A stretch of DNA of 64,000 nt from Penium margaritaceum (lineage: Eukaryota; Streptophyta; Zygnematophyceae; Desmidiales; Peniaceae), in the NCBI GenBank assembly GCA_023375785.1, contig SZWC01001534.1, forward strand, positions 94,144-158,143. Direction: 5' to 3'. Positions 46,580 through 58,225 of the stretch are shown piece after piece (the stretch's first letter is position 1; each line of letters opens with the position of its first letter). The position numbers were made by a program, and so were the translations under genes. The notes beneath the pieces are model-generated. The model had not been told where the DNA came from, did not search any database, and saw only the letters and a program-made list of their open reading frames with translations.

Positions 46580-47418
46580 TGTTGGTTTTTGCGCATCTCT
46601 CATTGTGCTCTGTTGTGTCCTCCCGGCTTGTGTACATCGGCGTGCAGATGACTGACGGCGAGACTCGACGCTGATGGAGTGTCAACCAGTGGAGCCGACG
46701 CACGCTGAGGTCTACTTGCAGTTCGCTGGAGCCTCCTCTCTCCGGCGACGTACTCAGCTCCATCGGCAGGCCTCCTCGGCGGTCGTGCTGCCGGCGGTCA
46801 CTGTCACCGTAGTTGCTGTCTGCATGCGTCCAGCGCGTCCCATCGCGTCTGCATCGTCATGCTCTGCCTAGGGTCCTTGTTGCATGTTGCATGGCCCTGT
46901 TCGGCATCATGGACCATTGTAGGCACTGCCTAGGTTCGGGCAGCCATAACTCCTTGCTACTATTTTTCTAGCTGTTTCTGACCGCACGACTGCGTTTGTA
47001 GCGTCGGTATTATAGTATGGTCCAGTTTTCAGGCAAAACGGACGACGCCCAGGTTTTGGGCTGTCAGCTGTCTGGTAGGGCTCACCGAGAAAACATGCCT
47101 GCCAGAAAACAGGTCTATTTCCTGATTGGCTGGTTAGTTGAGTGACAAGCTCTACAGAGCTGGGGGGGGGGGGGCTAGAACTTGGAGGGGTCTCCCATTG
47201 TTGTTCATTCTTCATTCCTAACCAGTTACTTTCAGTTTTCAGTTGCTTTCTGGCGCTAACTCTGGCGCGCGCGTTTCTGAGTAACAAACCCAGAGCTTCC
47301 AGACTTCGTCTCTAGAGCAGCAGACTGAGGGGGCAGCTGACTTAAGCAACGAGCGTGGAAGCCCACACGCTGCATCAACAATGCTGCTGCCCCAACCTGC
47401 GGCCTAGGTTTTCCAGCT
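46580..47418 (+). repeat. 5' LTR of copia-2
   Basis: 839 bp, begins TGTTGGTTTTTGCGC and ends TTTTCCAGCT directly before the PBS. Contains the 65-codon frame at 46674-46871. Confidence 0.93.
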
Positions 47419-47430
47419 TGGTATCAGAGC
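47419..47430 (+). promoter_or_regulatory. Primer-binding site of copia-2
   Basis: TGGTATCAGAGC immediately abuts the left LTR, identical to copia-1; initiator tRNA-Met type. Confidence 0.95.
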
Positions 47431-47764
47431 CAGAGCGTAGCAACAGCAGCAGAAGACTGGCGAACAGGTGCCAGACAACGCCGGCGGACCCCCATACGCG
47501 CCAGTGCAGGGGAAATACTGCCGGATTTTTTTCGGCAGCATTGACCCGCCTGGTGGCGGCGTCAGATTTTTTCCCACGGCCACTGGGCCAAGGGAAATGC
47601 TACCAAAATTTTTCGGCAGCACTGACCCCCACTCGTAACGAGACGAGGTGAGCGACAGGTGTTCGACATCTACGGGCGACGACGCACGCTGCAACGTCAC
47701 CCAGGTGCAGTGACTGGCACCTGAACGCAGTAGCACCAACCTGCAGCAGTGGCAGCCGTAGGCA

Positions 47765-47865
47765 ACGGCAGTGAGCAGCGGCAACAGCAGCCAGCAGCAG
47801 CTGCATGCAGCAGTAGTAGCAGGCAGAAGTAGCAGCTTGCAGCAGCCCGCAGCAGCAGCAGCTCG

Positions 47866-47897
<32 letters not shown>

Positions 47898-48600
47898 ACG
47901 CACAGCAGCAGCCCGCAGCAACAGCCCGTAGTGGCAGCAAGCAACAACCGCAGCACGCATCAACTGCAGTAGCGTGCAGCAGCAGCAACGAGCTGCAGTA
48001 GCTGCAGCAACGAGCTGCAGTAGCTGCAGCAGCGAGCTGCAACAGCGAGTTGTAGCAGCAGCCAGCCGCGCAGCAGTAGCAGCGAGCAGCGGCTGGCAGC
48101 AGCCAGCCGCGGCTGCTACTGCTCGATGCTCGCAGCGAGCGAGCAGTGAGCAGCAGCCCCCTGTTGTCGGGGAGCAGCAGCTCGCTGCTGCCAAGTGAGC
48201 AGCAGCCCGCTCCTCACAGCAAACAGCGGGCTGCTGCCCGCTGTGACAGGAAAAAACGAAGAAAAAAAAAACAAAACAAAAAAAAATCCCCCACCCCCGC
48301 AACTCGCTGCAGCAGCCCGTAGCAGCAGTGAGCAGCAGCTACAGTACGCAACAGCTGCAGTACCGCGCAGCAGCAGCAGCGAGCTGCAGCAGCCACAGCA
48401 GTCGCAGTAGCTTGCAACAACAGCAGCTGCAGTTGCAACTGCAGTAGCAACAGCAGCAGTAGCAGCTGCAGCAGCAGCAACAGTAGTAGCACCAGCAACA
48501 GCAGGAGGAGCAGCAGCAGTAGTAGCAACAACAGCAGTAGCAACAGCAGCAGCAGCAGTAGCAACAGCAGCGGCTGCAGTAGCAGCAGTAATGGCATCAG
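47765..48600 (+). repeat. CAG-repeat leader of copia-2
   Basis: The leader between the paired hairpins (47515-47625) and Gag is again made of CAG, CTG and CAA triplets, with an A-rich run at about 48255-48290 as in copia-1. It ends at a TGACGTCA cluster (about 48625-48665, two intact sites and one changed to TGAAGTCA). The low-complexity frames on both strands are shadows of the repeat. Confidence 0.87.
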
Positions 48601-48805
48601 CGGCGGCCCCAACAACCGCCGCTGCTGACGTCAGCACCCCTTTACTGACGTCACTGCTGAAGTCATCAACAACAAAAAAAAGGGAAAAGGGAGGCAAAGA
48701 AAGGAAAGGGGGAAGACCAAAGGGGTGGGTAGAATCCCCACCGCCCCAGGCCACTGCTGATATCAGCAACACAAAGACAAAAAAAAACACAAGGGACACC
48801 AAACC

Positions 48806-50562
48806 ATGGCTGGAAGCCCAGGTGAGGAGGGGTCCTCCTCTGTTGGGGGGACCCCTATCCCCCCTTTTCTGCAATGACTACAGCAGTAGCAGTAACAACA
48901 GCAGCTGCAGCAGCAGCAACAGCAGCTACAGCAGCAGCAGCAGCAGTAGCTGGAGTAGCAGCAGCAACAGTAGCAGCAACAGCAGCAACAGCAGCTGCAG
49001 CAGCAGCAGCAGCAGCAGCAACAGCAGGAGCACCAGCAGCAGCAGCAGCAACAGCAACAGCAGCACCAGCCCACTGGTGTCGTTGGCGGCAACCCTGATC
49101 CCCTCGTCGCTCTTCAGCAACAGCTCGCCGCCTTGACGCAGCAGCTGGCAGCACTGTAGCCAGTAGCCTCCCAGACTGCCACCAGTGCGCCGCTGCCATT
49201 CGTCCCTCCAGGGCACGCCAGCCCAGCTGTGTCTGCTGCCACATACTACGTGGCACAGTAGCAGACTCAACGCCAGCGGAAAACAGTGACCTCCGTCCTT
49301 GGCCCCACTCTGGGCGCCGGCCACAGGCAGAAGGACTTTGAGACGCCGCAGCCGCCGCTTCAGGCCGGCGAGTAGCTCCGGAGCTGGGAACTCAGCTTCC
49401 GGATCTGGGCGCAAGGTGAGGGCCTGTGGGCATACTACAGCCTCCTTACGACTCCACCCAGGCCGACCAGCTGTATGACGCTGGTCGCGCCGTCCGTGCC
49501 CTCGTCCCAATCGCCCCTCTAGCTTCCGGCCTGGCCCTAGAACCTTTCCTCGGCGACTTCACCTCTGGCGACATCCCAGACCCTACAGCCGCATGGCACG
49601 TCCTCACCAGGCCCCATCGCCTGCCCAGCTATGCTGAGATCAGCCGTCTGCTCTGGGAGTCCAACTCCCTGCACATGGGGGAGACCGAGACAGTCACTGC
49701 CTACTGGCAGCGGGCGGAGGACATCCTTCGTCGTCTCGGCAAATTTGCTCCACCTCCTCTGTCCGCGCTCCTTACGATCAAGCGCGGCGTCACCAGCGCG
49801 TACGCGGACGTCTTCGTGCACTACCCCCAGGACGTCCTCTCCACCATGGCGGCCCAGGGCACCCTTATGCCCTGGGCATACAAGCTCTTCCTCTGCATTG
49901 AGGAAGCTCGCCAGGAGTCCGAGCTCCATCGCACGGAGGCTCTTGCATCACCTGCCGTCGCCTCCCCTGCCGTTGCCTCCATGGCCATTGCCTCCCCCAT
50001 CGCAGCTACCTCATCGCCTTTGGGGAAGAAGAAGAAAAGCCAGAACAAGAAAGGAAAGGATCCACCACAATAGCAGCGGCAACAGTCGTCGACCGGGTCC
50101 AGCGGTGGTCGCTCGGTCTGCCACAACTATGGCTAGCCCGGGCACGGGTGGTACATGTGCCCTCTTCCGACGGACGAGGCGCACATCATCGCCACCATGC
50201 GTCGCCAGCGGGAGCGCCGTCTCGCCTCTGCCGCTGTCGCTGTTGCTGGCCCTGACACTCCGACCTCGTCCAGCAGCTCTGCCACTCCGATAGCTCCGCC
50301 TGTCCTGCAGACACCCGCGCCACAGCAGTAATACCCGCAACAGTACTTCCCGCAGCCGTCGACGCCTCCGCTTCCTTCGCCGGCTCAGTCCTCCTACTAC
50401 CCGGGCTCCGGCGCCGTCACTCCGCACTCTATCTACACTCCTGGGCCGTCCTCCCGTGAGCGTCAGCTGGAGCAGTTCATCACGCTCCAGCTTGGCCTGC
50501 CTCGCCCTCCTCCCCAGGGAAGTGCGAGTTGCGTCACCTCTTGCCCTCCTGCCCAACCCTGC
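48806..50562 (+). pseudogene. gag: Copia-2 Gag, broken
   Basis: Start chosen at ATG 48806 (ACCATGGCT context), reading MAGSPGEEGSSSVGG as in copia-1. The poly-Gln tract that follows has many TAG codons among CAG. A one-base loss in CTCC-TTAC near 49440 shifts the frame, after which the capsid part (FLGDFTSGDIPDP, AAWHVLTRPHRL, SLHMGETETVTAYW) is open to TAG 50071. The zinc knuckle at about 50120 reads CHNYG, stop, PGHGWYMC: the second Cys is Tyr and Gln is TAG (50134). Other stops are TAG at 49259 and 49373 (copia-1 has CAG) and TAA at 50329 (copia-1 has TAC). Confidence 0.85.
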
Positions 50563-52189
50563 ATGACTGAGACTGAGCTGCGGTCGTGTCCCATTTCTTC
50601 ATCTGTCTCGTCCTCTCCCATGGTCTCCTCCACCCCCCTCCTTGATGACATTGCGTGGCTTGACGATTGGCACTCTCGTTTCGCGCCTCCTTCTACCGCG
50701 TCCGCGTCCTTCGCTTGCTGCCATGTGACCGTTAGCGATCTGGCGACCCCTGTCCAGGACCCTGCTGACACTTGGATCATCGACTCCGGGGCCACGGATC
50801 ACATGACGGCCTCTCATGAGGCCTTCAATATGCTCGGTCCTGTAGGCGATGTCTCCGCTGTCCGCATGGGTTCCGGACAGGTGTTGCCTGTCCGTGGTGT
50901 CGGCGTCGTTCATTTCCGTGGTCCTGCCGGTGACGTCTTTCTGACCGATGTCCTCTTCGTCCCTGGTCTCGAGCTCAGCCTCCTGTCTGTGACTGCCTTT
51001 TATTGCATGAGCATGGACGTTGTGCACTCGCGTGGTGTCGGCACTGTGTCATTGCGTCCTTCTGGTCTTGTCGTACTGCACGCCACCGCCCGTGGCAACC
51101 TGTGGCATGTTCCTCGCCTCTCCTCTTCTCTTCCCGTCTCCTCCCCGTCGACCGCCAGAGGCCATGTGTTCGTCACCAGTACGCTTTCTCCTCAGTACAC
51201 CCGCCTCTTGTACCGCCGCCTTTGCCACGTCCACTCTGCCACCGTAGACAGCATGCTCCGCACCCAGCCGGCCAAGGGCCTTGACCCGGAGACTTTCCCT
51301 CTCCCGTGCCCCACAAAGTGCATTGACTGCGCTCAGGGGAAGATGCACCGATCCACGTACCCCTTGTCTTCCTCCCATGCGTCCGTCCCTCTCGACCTTG
51401 TCCACTCGGACGTCATGGGTCCTCTCCCCACCGAGTCCGTCGGTGAGCATGGCCGCTCTGTCCTCACCCTTACGGATGACTATTCTCGCTACCGCTGGGT
51501 CTTCTGCCTCCGGCAGAAAAGCGATGTCGCCCAAGCCATTCAGGACTGGCTTGTCCTCGCACAGCGCGAGTGTGGCCGCTCTCTTTGCCGCTTTCGCTCC
51601 GATCACGGTGGAGAGTACATGGGTGAGGCCACGACCTTTCTCGCCTCCCGTAGGATCCACCATGAGACGTCTGCGCCCCACACACCCGCCCAGAACGGCG
51701 TCTCCGAACGGTGGAACCGTACCATGGCCGACGCCGTCCGCACCATGCGGGTCGAAGCCGGTCTCTCCGATGGCTATGGTTTTGAAGCCATGGCCTACAT
51801 GACCTGGGTCTGGAACCGGATTCCCCACAATCCCCTTCCCCGCCAGTCCACGCAATACCAGCACTGGTGCGGTCGGCGCGCTGACCTCCGCCCGTCTCGC
51901 GTCTGGGGCTGCGTGGCCATTGTGTGGCTGCCCGCCCCACAGCAGGGCGGCAAGCTCACCCCCCGCGGATGCCCCTGCACCTTCCTCGGTGTGTGTCGTC
52001 AGTCCAAGGCCTGGCGCTTCTCGGACCCATCCCGACACTGCATCGTGGAGTCCCGCGATGCCCTCTTCTTCGAGGACATGTTTCCCCGCGACCTCATCCG
52101 CTCCGGCTCGTCCGTGTCCCTCCCGTCGCGTGGGGGAGTGGTGAGTCCGTCCTCCATCCTGTCACTTCCGGGTGACACATCACTCCGTC

Positions 52190-52790
52190 CCTCTGAGCTG
52201 ATAGCCCCTATTGTGTCCTCTGGTCCCCCCAGGCCAATAGTCCCAGTCGCGTCCGCTGGCCCCTTCGGGCCAGCAGTCTCAGCCGCGTCCGCTGGCCCCT
52301 TCGAGCCAGCTGACCCCGTCGCATCCGCTGGCCCCTCCGGACCAGATGCCCTAGTCGCGTCCGCTGGCCCCTCCGGACCAGCTGCCCCAGTCGCGTCCGC
52401 TGGCCCCTCCGGGCCAGCAGTCTCAGTTGCGTCCGCTGGCCCCTCCGAGCCAGCTGCCCCCGTCGCGTCCGCTGGCCCCTCCGGACGAGCTACCCCAGTC
52501 GCGTCCGCCGGCCCCTCCGGGCTAGCAGTCCTAGCCCCGTCCGCTGGCCCCTCCAAGCCAGTTGCCCCCGTCGTGTCCGCTGGCCCCTCTGGACCAGCTG
52601 CCCCTGTCGCTTCCGCAGGCCCCTCCGGACCAGCTGCCCCAGTCGCGTCCGCTGGCCCCTCCGAGCCGGCAGCCCCAGTCGCGTCCGCTGGCCCCTCTAG
52701 CCCAGCAGCTCCTGTCACGTCTGCTGGCCCCTCCGGGCCAGCAGCCCCAGTCGCGTCTGCTGGCTCCCCCGGGCCAGTAGCCCCGTCCGC
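52190..52790 (+). repeat. 36-bp coding minisatellite between integrase and RT (copia-2)
   Basis: Tandem 36-base units encoding variants of AGPSGPAAPVAS, about 16 in number, uninterrupted in the main frame. Position and unit length match copia-1, so the repeat is an ancestral feature of this family. Confidence 0.9.
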
Positions 52791-54356
52791 CTCTGTTTGC
52801 CCGTCAGACTCAGTGCCATCTCCTGCCCGACCGCGCTACACACGTGGCCCAGGCGGCAGCCTCCGACATCGGCAGACAGTGAGCGCGCAGCCCGTCGCAC
52901 CGCGTCCCCTGGCGCCTCGACCCCCTGTGGCTCCACGTGTCTCCTCCACTCCCACGGTCGTGAGTGGGGACCCTGGCACGAAGGCTCTCGGCCTAACCAC
53001 TTCGGCCATCATCGCAGACCTTCACCCGGGCTCTGCATTGGGCTACGCCATGCCTCATCACGAGCATCGGCATGCTATCGTGGCTGCACTCGCCCGCATC
53101 CCACCTGGAGCTCGTGATGCACACACCCTCTCAGTCTGGTCCACAGCACGCCCGGAGGACCCAGCCACCCTACGTGAGACTCGAGCCTCTCCTGAGGCCG
53201 CACATTGGGATGCTGCCTGCGCCGAGGAGCTCGTTGCTATCCGGCAGCACCACGTGTATGACCTCGTCGACCTCCCTCCAGGTCGGAAGGCCATTGGTGC
53301 CAAGTGGGTCTTTCGGCGCAAGTGGAAGCCCGACGGGTCCTTGGACAAGTACAAGGCCCGCCTCACAGCAAAGGGGTTTGCTCAGGTCCCTGGGGTCGAT
53401 TACGACCAGATCTTCGCCCCAGTCGGACGGTTCTCCACTAGCCGGGCGCTCTTCAGCCTGGTTGCCCAGCATGGGTGGGAGCTACAACAGATAGACGTGA
53501 GCAACGCATTCCTCCATGGCTCACTGGAGGGTGAGGAGCTCTACATGGTGCAGCCCCCAGGCTTTGACTATGGCACTAGGAGAGTTTGGCGGCTGCGGAA
53601 GGCCCTCTATGGCCTGAAGCAGTCGCCTCGGTGCTAGAACCAGGAGATCAGCAGAATGCTTCTCCGTGGCAACCTCTAGCGCAGCACCGCTGACCCCACA
53701 CTATTCGTCAGCCCACCAGGTCAGACCTTCACCGCAGTTCTGGTCTATGTCGACGATCTCCTCATTGCGTCGCCAGACACGGCCACCATCCAGCGTGTCA
53801 AGGACTTGCTGCACGCCTCCTACCAGATGAAGGATCTCGGGTCTGCCCGAGTCTTCATGGGCATAGAGCTCGAGCATGATCGCTCCCAGGGCATCCTACA
53901 CGTCCACTAGGCTGCCTATGTGTAGACCCTGTCCACTCGCTTCGCCGAGGACCTGCCCCTCGTACCTAGTGCATCTTCACCCATGTCACTCGATGGCCAG
54001 GTGAAGCTGAAGAGTCCTAACCCAACTGTTGTGGGGGAACCACTTGATGTGACCACGTATCTGCGGGTCATCGGGTCACTGATGTTCCTTGGAACGACGA
54101 CGCCTCCAGACATCGCGTTCGCCGTCAACCTCCTGGCCCAGTTCTCTCAGGAGTCGCGTCACCTCCACTTCGAGGCTGCGATCCGAGTGCTGCGCTATGT
54201 CGTCTCGGCTCCTCGGCGAGGTCTCGTGTTCCGCCACCAGCTGTCCGTCGTCGTAGTGCGCTACACGGACAGTGACTGGGCCGGCAGTCCAGACGGTAAG
54301 AGTCGCACGTGCTGGATCTTTCTGATCGGCGGCACAGTTGTGTCCTGGCGCAGTGG

Positions 54357-54885
54357 CAAGTAGGAGTGCATTGCACGCAGCAGTGCTGAGGCTGAGTACG
54401 TGGCCCTTGGCTTAGGCGCGTGTGAGAGTGTGTGGTTGCACCGTCTGTTGTTCGAGTTGCGTCAGTCTGTCGCATCCATCACCTTGCATTGTGACAATGA
54501 GAGTGCCATGGCCATCGCCGACAATGACGGTGTGCATCACACACGCACAAAGCACATCAATGTTGAGTATCACTATGTGCGTTCGTTGTTGCATGACGGT
54601 TACATCAGCATCGTGTGGGTNAAGTAGGAGTGCATTGCACGCAGCAGTGCTGAGGCTGAGTACGTGGCCCTTGGCTTAGGCGCGTGTGAGAGTGTGTGGT
54701 TGCACCGTCTGTTGTTCGAGTTGCGTCAGTCTGTCGCATCCATCACCTTGCATTGTGACAATGAGAGTGCCATGGCCATCGCCGACAATGACGGTGTGCA
54801 TCACACACGCACAAAGCACATCAATGTTGAGTATCACTATGTGCGTTCGTTGTTGCATGACGGTTACATCAGCATCGTGTGGGTT
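54357..54885 (+). repeat. In-phase 264-bp duplication in RNase H joined by a single N
   Basis: Bases from 54358 (AAGTAGGAGTGC) to 54620 are repeated from 54622 onward essentially unchanged, with an N at 54621. Copia-1 has the segment once. The offset of 264 is a multiple of three. Most likely an assembly join. Confidence 0.8.
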
Positions 54886-55078
54886 GAGACAGCACGGCAG
54901 CTGGCTGACTTCCTGACCAAGGCACTAAAGCGGGACTCGTTCAAGAAGGCTGTGAGTTCAGTCGGCGTGCGTCCGTAAGTTGCCCTCTCTGTCTCTGCCT
55001 ACGTCTCTGCGTGCCCTGAGGGAGTCTGGATGTTGACCGTGTCTATGCCCGCCCATGTGCACTACGCCTGTGAGTCAT

Positions 55079-55085
55079 GGGGGAG
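55079..55085 (+). promoter_or_regulatory. Polypurine tract of copia-2
   Basis: GGGGGAG run abutting the right LTR start at 55086, as in copia-1. Confidence 0.85.
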
Positions 55086-55920
55086 TGTTGGTTTTTGCGC
55101 ATCTCTCATTGTGCTCTGTTGTGTCCTCCCGACTTGTGTACATCGGCGTGCAGATGACTGACGACGAGACTCGACGCTGATGGAGTGTCGTCCGGTGGAG
55201 CCGACGCACGCTGAGGTCTACTCTCAGTTCGCTGGAGCCTCCTCTCTCCGGCGACGTGCTCAGCTCCATCGGCAGGCCTCCTCGGCGGTCGTGCTGCCGG
55301 CGGTCACTGCCACCGTAGTTGCTTTCTGCATGCGTCCAGTGCGTCCCATCGCGTCTGCATCGTCATGCTCTGCCTAGGGTCCTTGTTGCATGTTGCATGG
55401 CCCTGTTCAGCATCATGGACCATCGTAGGCACTGCCTGGGTTTGGGCAGCCATAACTCCTTGCTACTATTTTTCTAGCTGTTTCTGACCGCACGACTGCA
55501 TTTGCAGCGCCGGTATCATGGTATGGTCTAGTTTTCAGGCAAAACGGACGATGCCCGGGTTTTGGGCTATCGGCTGTCTGGTAGGGCTCACCGAGAAAAC
55601 ATGCCTGCCAGAAAGTAGGTCTATTTCCTGATTGGCTGGTTCGTTGAGTAACAAGCTCTACAGAGCTGGGGGGGGGCTAGAACTTGGAGGGGTCTCCCAT
55701 TGTTGTTCATTCTTCATTCATAACCAGTTACTTTCAGTTTTTAGCTGCTTTTTGGCGCTAACTCTGGCGCGCGTGTTTTTGAGTAACAAACCCAGAGCTT
55801 CCAGACTTGGACTCTAGAGCAGCAGACTAAGGGGGCAGCTGAATTAAGCAACGAGCGTGGAAGCCTGCACGCTGCATCAACAATGCTGCTGCCCCAACCT
55901 GCTGCTTAGGTTTTCCAGCT
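55086..55920 (+). repeat. 3' LTR of copia-2
   Basis: 835 bp, same start and end as the left LTR (TGTTGG and TTTTCCAGCT). Contains the 65-codon frame at 55180-55377. Followed at once by the GTCCG target duplication and gypsy RT sequence. Confidence 0.93.
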
Positions 55921-55925
55921 GTCCG

Positions 55926-56840
55926 TACCTCGACAACTTTGTCGTGGTGTACCTCGATGACATCTTGTTGTACTACCGCATCCCCAAGGAGCACAATGGA
56001 CATCTCCAAAAAGTCCTCAAAGTTTTACAAAGAGAGCATTTTTTGGGAAAACTCTTGAAATGGGACTTCGGCCATCGTTCGATTGAGTTTTTGGGTCCCG
56101 TCATCTCCGGTGGACGGATCACCATGGATCCAGAAAAGTGGCAGCGGTCGTCGATTGGCCGGCGTTGTCCAACGTTTGAGAAATTCAAGTTTTCCTCGGA
56201 TTTTGCAATCACTACCGGCGATTTGTGCGGGACTACGCGCAATTGTCAGCGCCTCTTTCCGACCTCACTCAAATCGAAAATGAGTGGCGGTGGGGAGACA
56301 TCGAACAAGAAGCATTAACCACTTTGCGGAATGCTCCGACCTCAGCGCCAGCCCTACGATTCGCAAATCCCACGGTCGACTACGTCATTGCTATGAATGC
56401 ATCAGACTGAGCCATTGGCACGATCTTCCTGCAAGACCACAAAAACAGCGAACAACCGGTCGCCTACATGTCTCAAAAGTTGCGAGGACCCGAACTCAAC
56501 TGTGTGGTCCACGGAAAAGAGATGCTGGCGGTCGTGCACGCGTTCAAGATGTGGTGATGCTACCTAGAGTGTCGCCGATGCATTGTGTGCACCGACCATC
56601 ACGCGTTAAAATGTTTGAAGACGCTGCCAAATCTCAGCCGACGTCAAACCCGATGGATGGAGTTCCTTGAGTCTGGGTTCGACTACGAAATCGAGTACTG
56701 GCCAAGAAAAACCAATGCGGCGGAGGCACTGAGTCGCCGACCAGATTTCATGACCGACGTGGCAACCCTACAACTACAACGAGACCCCTGCCTCAAGCAA
56801 TTGTTTGCTCGAGGCTACGACAAGCACGACTGATATGATA
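55926..56840 (+). pseudogene. pol: Gypsy reverse transcriptase 3' half and RNase H
   Basis: Resumes the RT gene with the catalytic VYLDDILLYY box, then KEHNGHLQKVLKVLQ and FLGPVISGGRITMDPEK. RNase H follows after frame changes: LSAPLSDLTQIENEWRWG, YVIAMNASD (family usually has DASD, so the first catalytic Asp appears as Asn), then TGA, AIGTIFLQDH, QPVAYMSQKL, GKEMLAVVHAFKMW, TGA, and FDYEIEYWPRKTNAAEALSR to about 56740. The TGA stops fit CGA to TGA change at Arg codons. The block ends near TGA 56831. Confidence 0.88.
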
Positions 56841-58015
56841 ATACCAAATTCTGGTTTGACACACCCTACTGTCGACGACGTTTCACTCACCAAGTGGTTG
56901 TTCCTCCGAACGACGAGCTTCGCTGTATGCTGCTCGAAGAATGCCATGACACCTGTCCAGGATGACACTTCGGAGAGGACAAGACGCTGAAGAAGCTGTC
57001 CAAAAACTACTGGTAGGACAAGGTGCAATTCGATGTGGCCAACTTCTGCAAAACCAGTGACACATGTCAGCGACAGAAATCTTGTCGCACGAGGCCACCA
57101 GGACTTATGCAACTGCTTCCTGTTCCAACGGACCCATGGTTACACATCTCCATGGACTTCGTCACTGGATTATCAGTCACACCTGAGGGATATGATGTCA
57201 TCCTTGTGGTTGTCGACGGGTTTTCTAAAAATGTCCCACTTCATTCTGACAACGACAACCGTCATTGCCGAGGGAACATCAGGGTTGTTTCTAAACAACA
57301 TTGTGCGACTACACGACGTACCGAGAAACATCACGAGCGACAGAGACGGTCAATTTACCAACCGTTTTTCTGCACGAACTGAGGACTCGCTACGGAAGCA
57401 GGATTCAACTTTCATCGGCGTTTCATCCTCACACAGACGGTCAAAACGAGTGGAAAAATCACACGCTCAAGGAATTGCTCCGAACACTATGCAAACCTCA
57501 TGGGTCGGATTGGGCACAAAAGCTCCCGACCGTCAAAATCGCATACAGTTTGGTAGTTTCCACTGCAACAGGTAAAACTCCATTCGAAGTGGTTTTTGGC
57601 AAACTTCCTGTCACACCACCCAGAAACCAGAGTTGCAGCTATATTCCAGCAGTCTACGTTTAATGCCGAGACTTCACCATCGTCTGGGAGGAAACAAGGC
57701 AAACTCTCGCAAAGACACAGGCAGCGATGAAGCGAGCATCTGACCGACATCGCAACGACCACATCTTCACCGCTGGCGACAAAGTCCTCTTCATCTGGGC
57801 GAACATCAAGCTCCTCAGATCCGGACTGTTCAAAGCTCAAACCCCGATGGTTGGGACCGTTTGAGATTGAGCGAATGCAAACCCTTGTGGTTGCGCGACT
57901 CGAATTCCTCGACACTATGCAAGTTCAACCGGTATTCCATGTCAGCAGACTCAAGCACTACCGAGACCGCGGAGAGAAGACCTTCCTGGCAGAGATGTCC
58001 CTCCTTCGTCTCTCG
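56841..58015 (+). pseudogene. pol: Gypsy integrase, broken
   Basis: The HHCC zinc region is visible as CHDTCPG, stop, HFGEDKTLKKL then NFCKTSDTCQRQK (56940-57080). The catalytic core shows SMDFVTGLSVTPEGYD (first Asp, near 57150), TSDRDGQFTN (second Asp, in another frame, near 57335) and FHPHTDGQNEWKNHTLKELL (near 57420-57480, Glu retained). The C-terminal part has FEVVFGKLPVTPP and, near 57920-57960, PVFHVSRLKHYRD, a typical chromovirus ending. At least three frameshifts are needed to read through, so it is inactive. Confidence 0.86.
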
Positions 58016-58020
58016 TTCAA

Positions 58021-58190
58021 GTGGATGAAGACATGGAGTACGCCATTGAGGACATCTTCGACCATCAACGACGAGGTAAGACGACAGAATATCTCAAGTG
58101 GCACGACTACGACGCCGCGCACAACAGTTGGGAACCCTAGGACAACCTCCGAGACGTCGTTCATCTTATCGACGGCTTCTACCGTCGTCT
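58021..58190 (+). pseudogene. Chromodomain of the gypsy element
   Basis: After a frameshift near 58005 the frame reads MEYAIEDIFDHQRRGKTTEY, then LKWHDYDAAHNSWEP, TAG and DNLRDVVHLIDGFYRR. The W..Y...NSWEP pattern is the chromodomain signature that binds modified histone tails and steers integration. One TAG follows WEP. This places the element among chromoviruses, and the related remnant at 40573-40710 shows the family was active here more than once. Confidence 0.88.
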
Positions 58191-58225
58191 CCGGGCCACG
58201 ACTACACACGCGTCAAGACGTTGCA

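Larger units (their letters stand above)
50563..54978 (+). pseudogene. pol: Copia-2 Pol: protease, integrase, RT, RNase H (stops only, one frame)
   Basis: A single frame from ATG 50563 is open for 1024 codons to TAG 53635. It includes protease WIIDSGATDHMT (about 50774), the zinc-binding pre-integrase part, integrase with D, D and E in SDVMGPLP, FRSDHGGEYMG and QNGVSERWNRTM, the 12-residue repeat (52190-52790), and RT up to ALYGLKQSPRC. The frame then continues without a shift to TAA 54976, interrupted only by TAG at 53635 (TGG in copia-1), 53677, 53908, 53923 and 54361 (CAG in copia-1). RT YVDD is intact at 53746-53757 and RNase H ends in TKHINVEYHYVR and ADFLTKALKRD. An N at 54621 joins a 264-bp duplication. 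Apart from these point stops Pol is nearly undamaged. Confidence 0.92.
46580..55920 (+). mobile_element. Ty1/copia element copia-2, nested in the gypsy RT gene
   Basis: Left LTR 46580-47418 and right LTR 55086-55920 enclose Gag-Pol. The left flank GTCCA (46575-46579) and right flank GTCCG (55921-55925) are a 5-bp target duplication with one change. On the left the gypsy RT stops at NNIFRP and on the right it resumes with PYLDNFVVVYLDDI, so removal restores FRPYLDN. It is a relative of copia-1 with the same architecture and similar decay. The age order is therefore gypsy first, copia-2 later. Confidence 0.96.

Noticed and set aside
4721-54978. TAG recoded as glutamine (variant genetic code)
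   Set aside because: TAG also replaces conserved Trp codons (5474, 53635), which recoding to Gln does not explain; CHG deamination explains both kinds.
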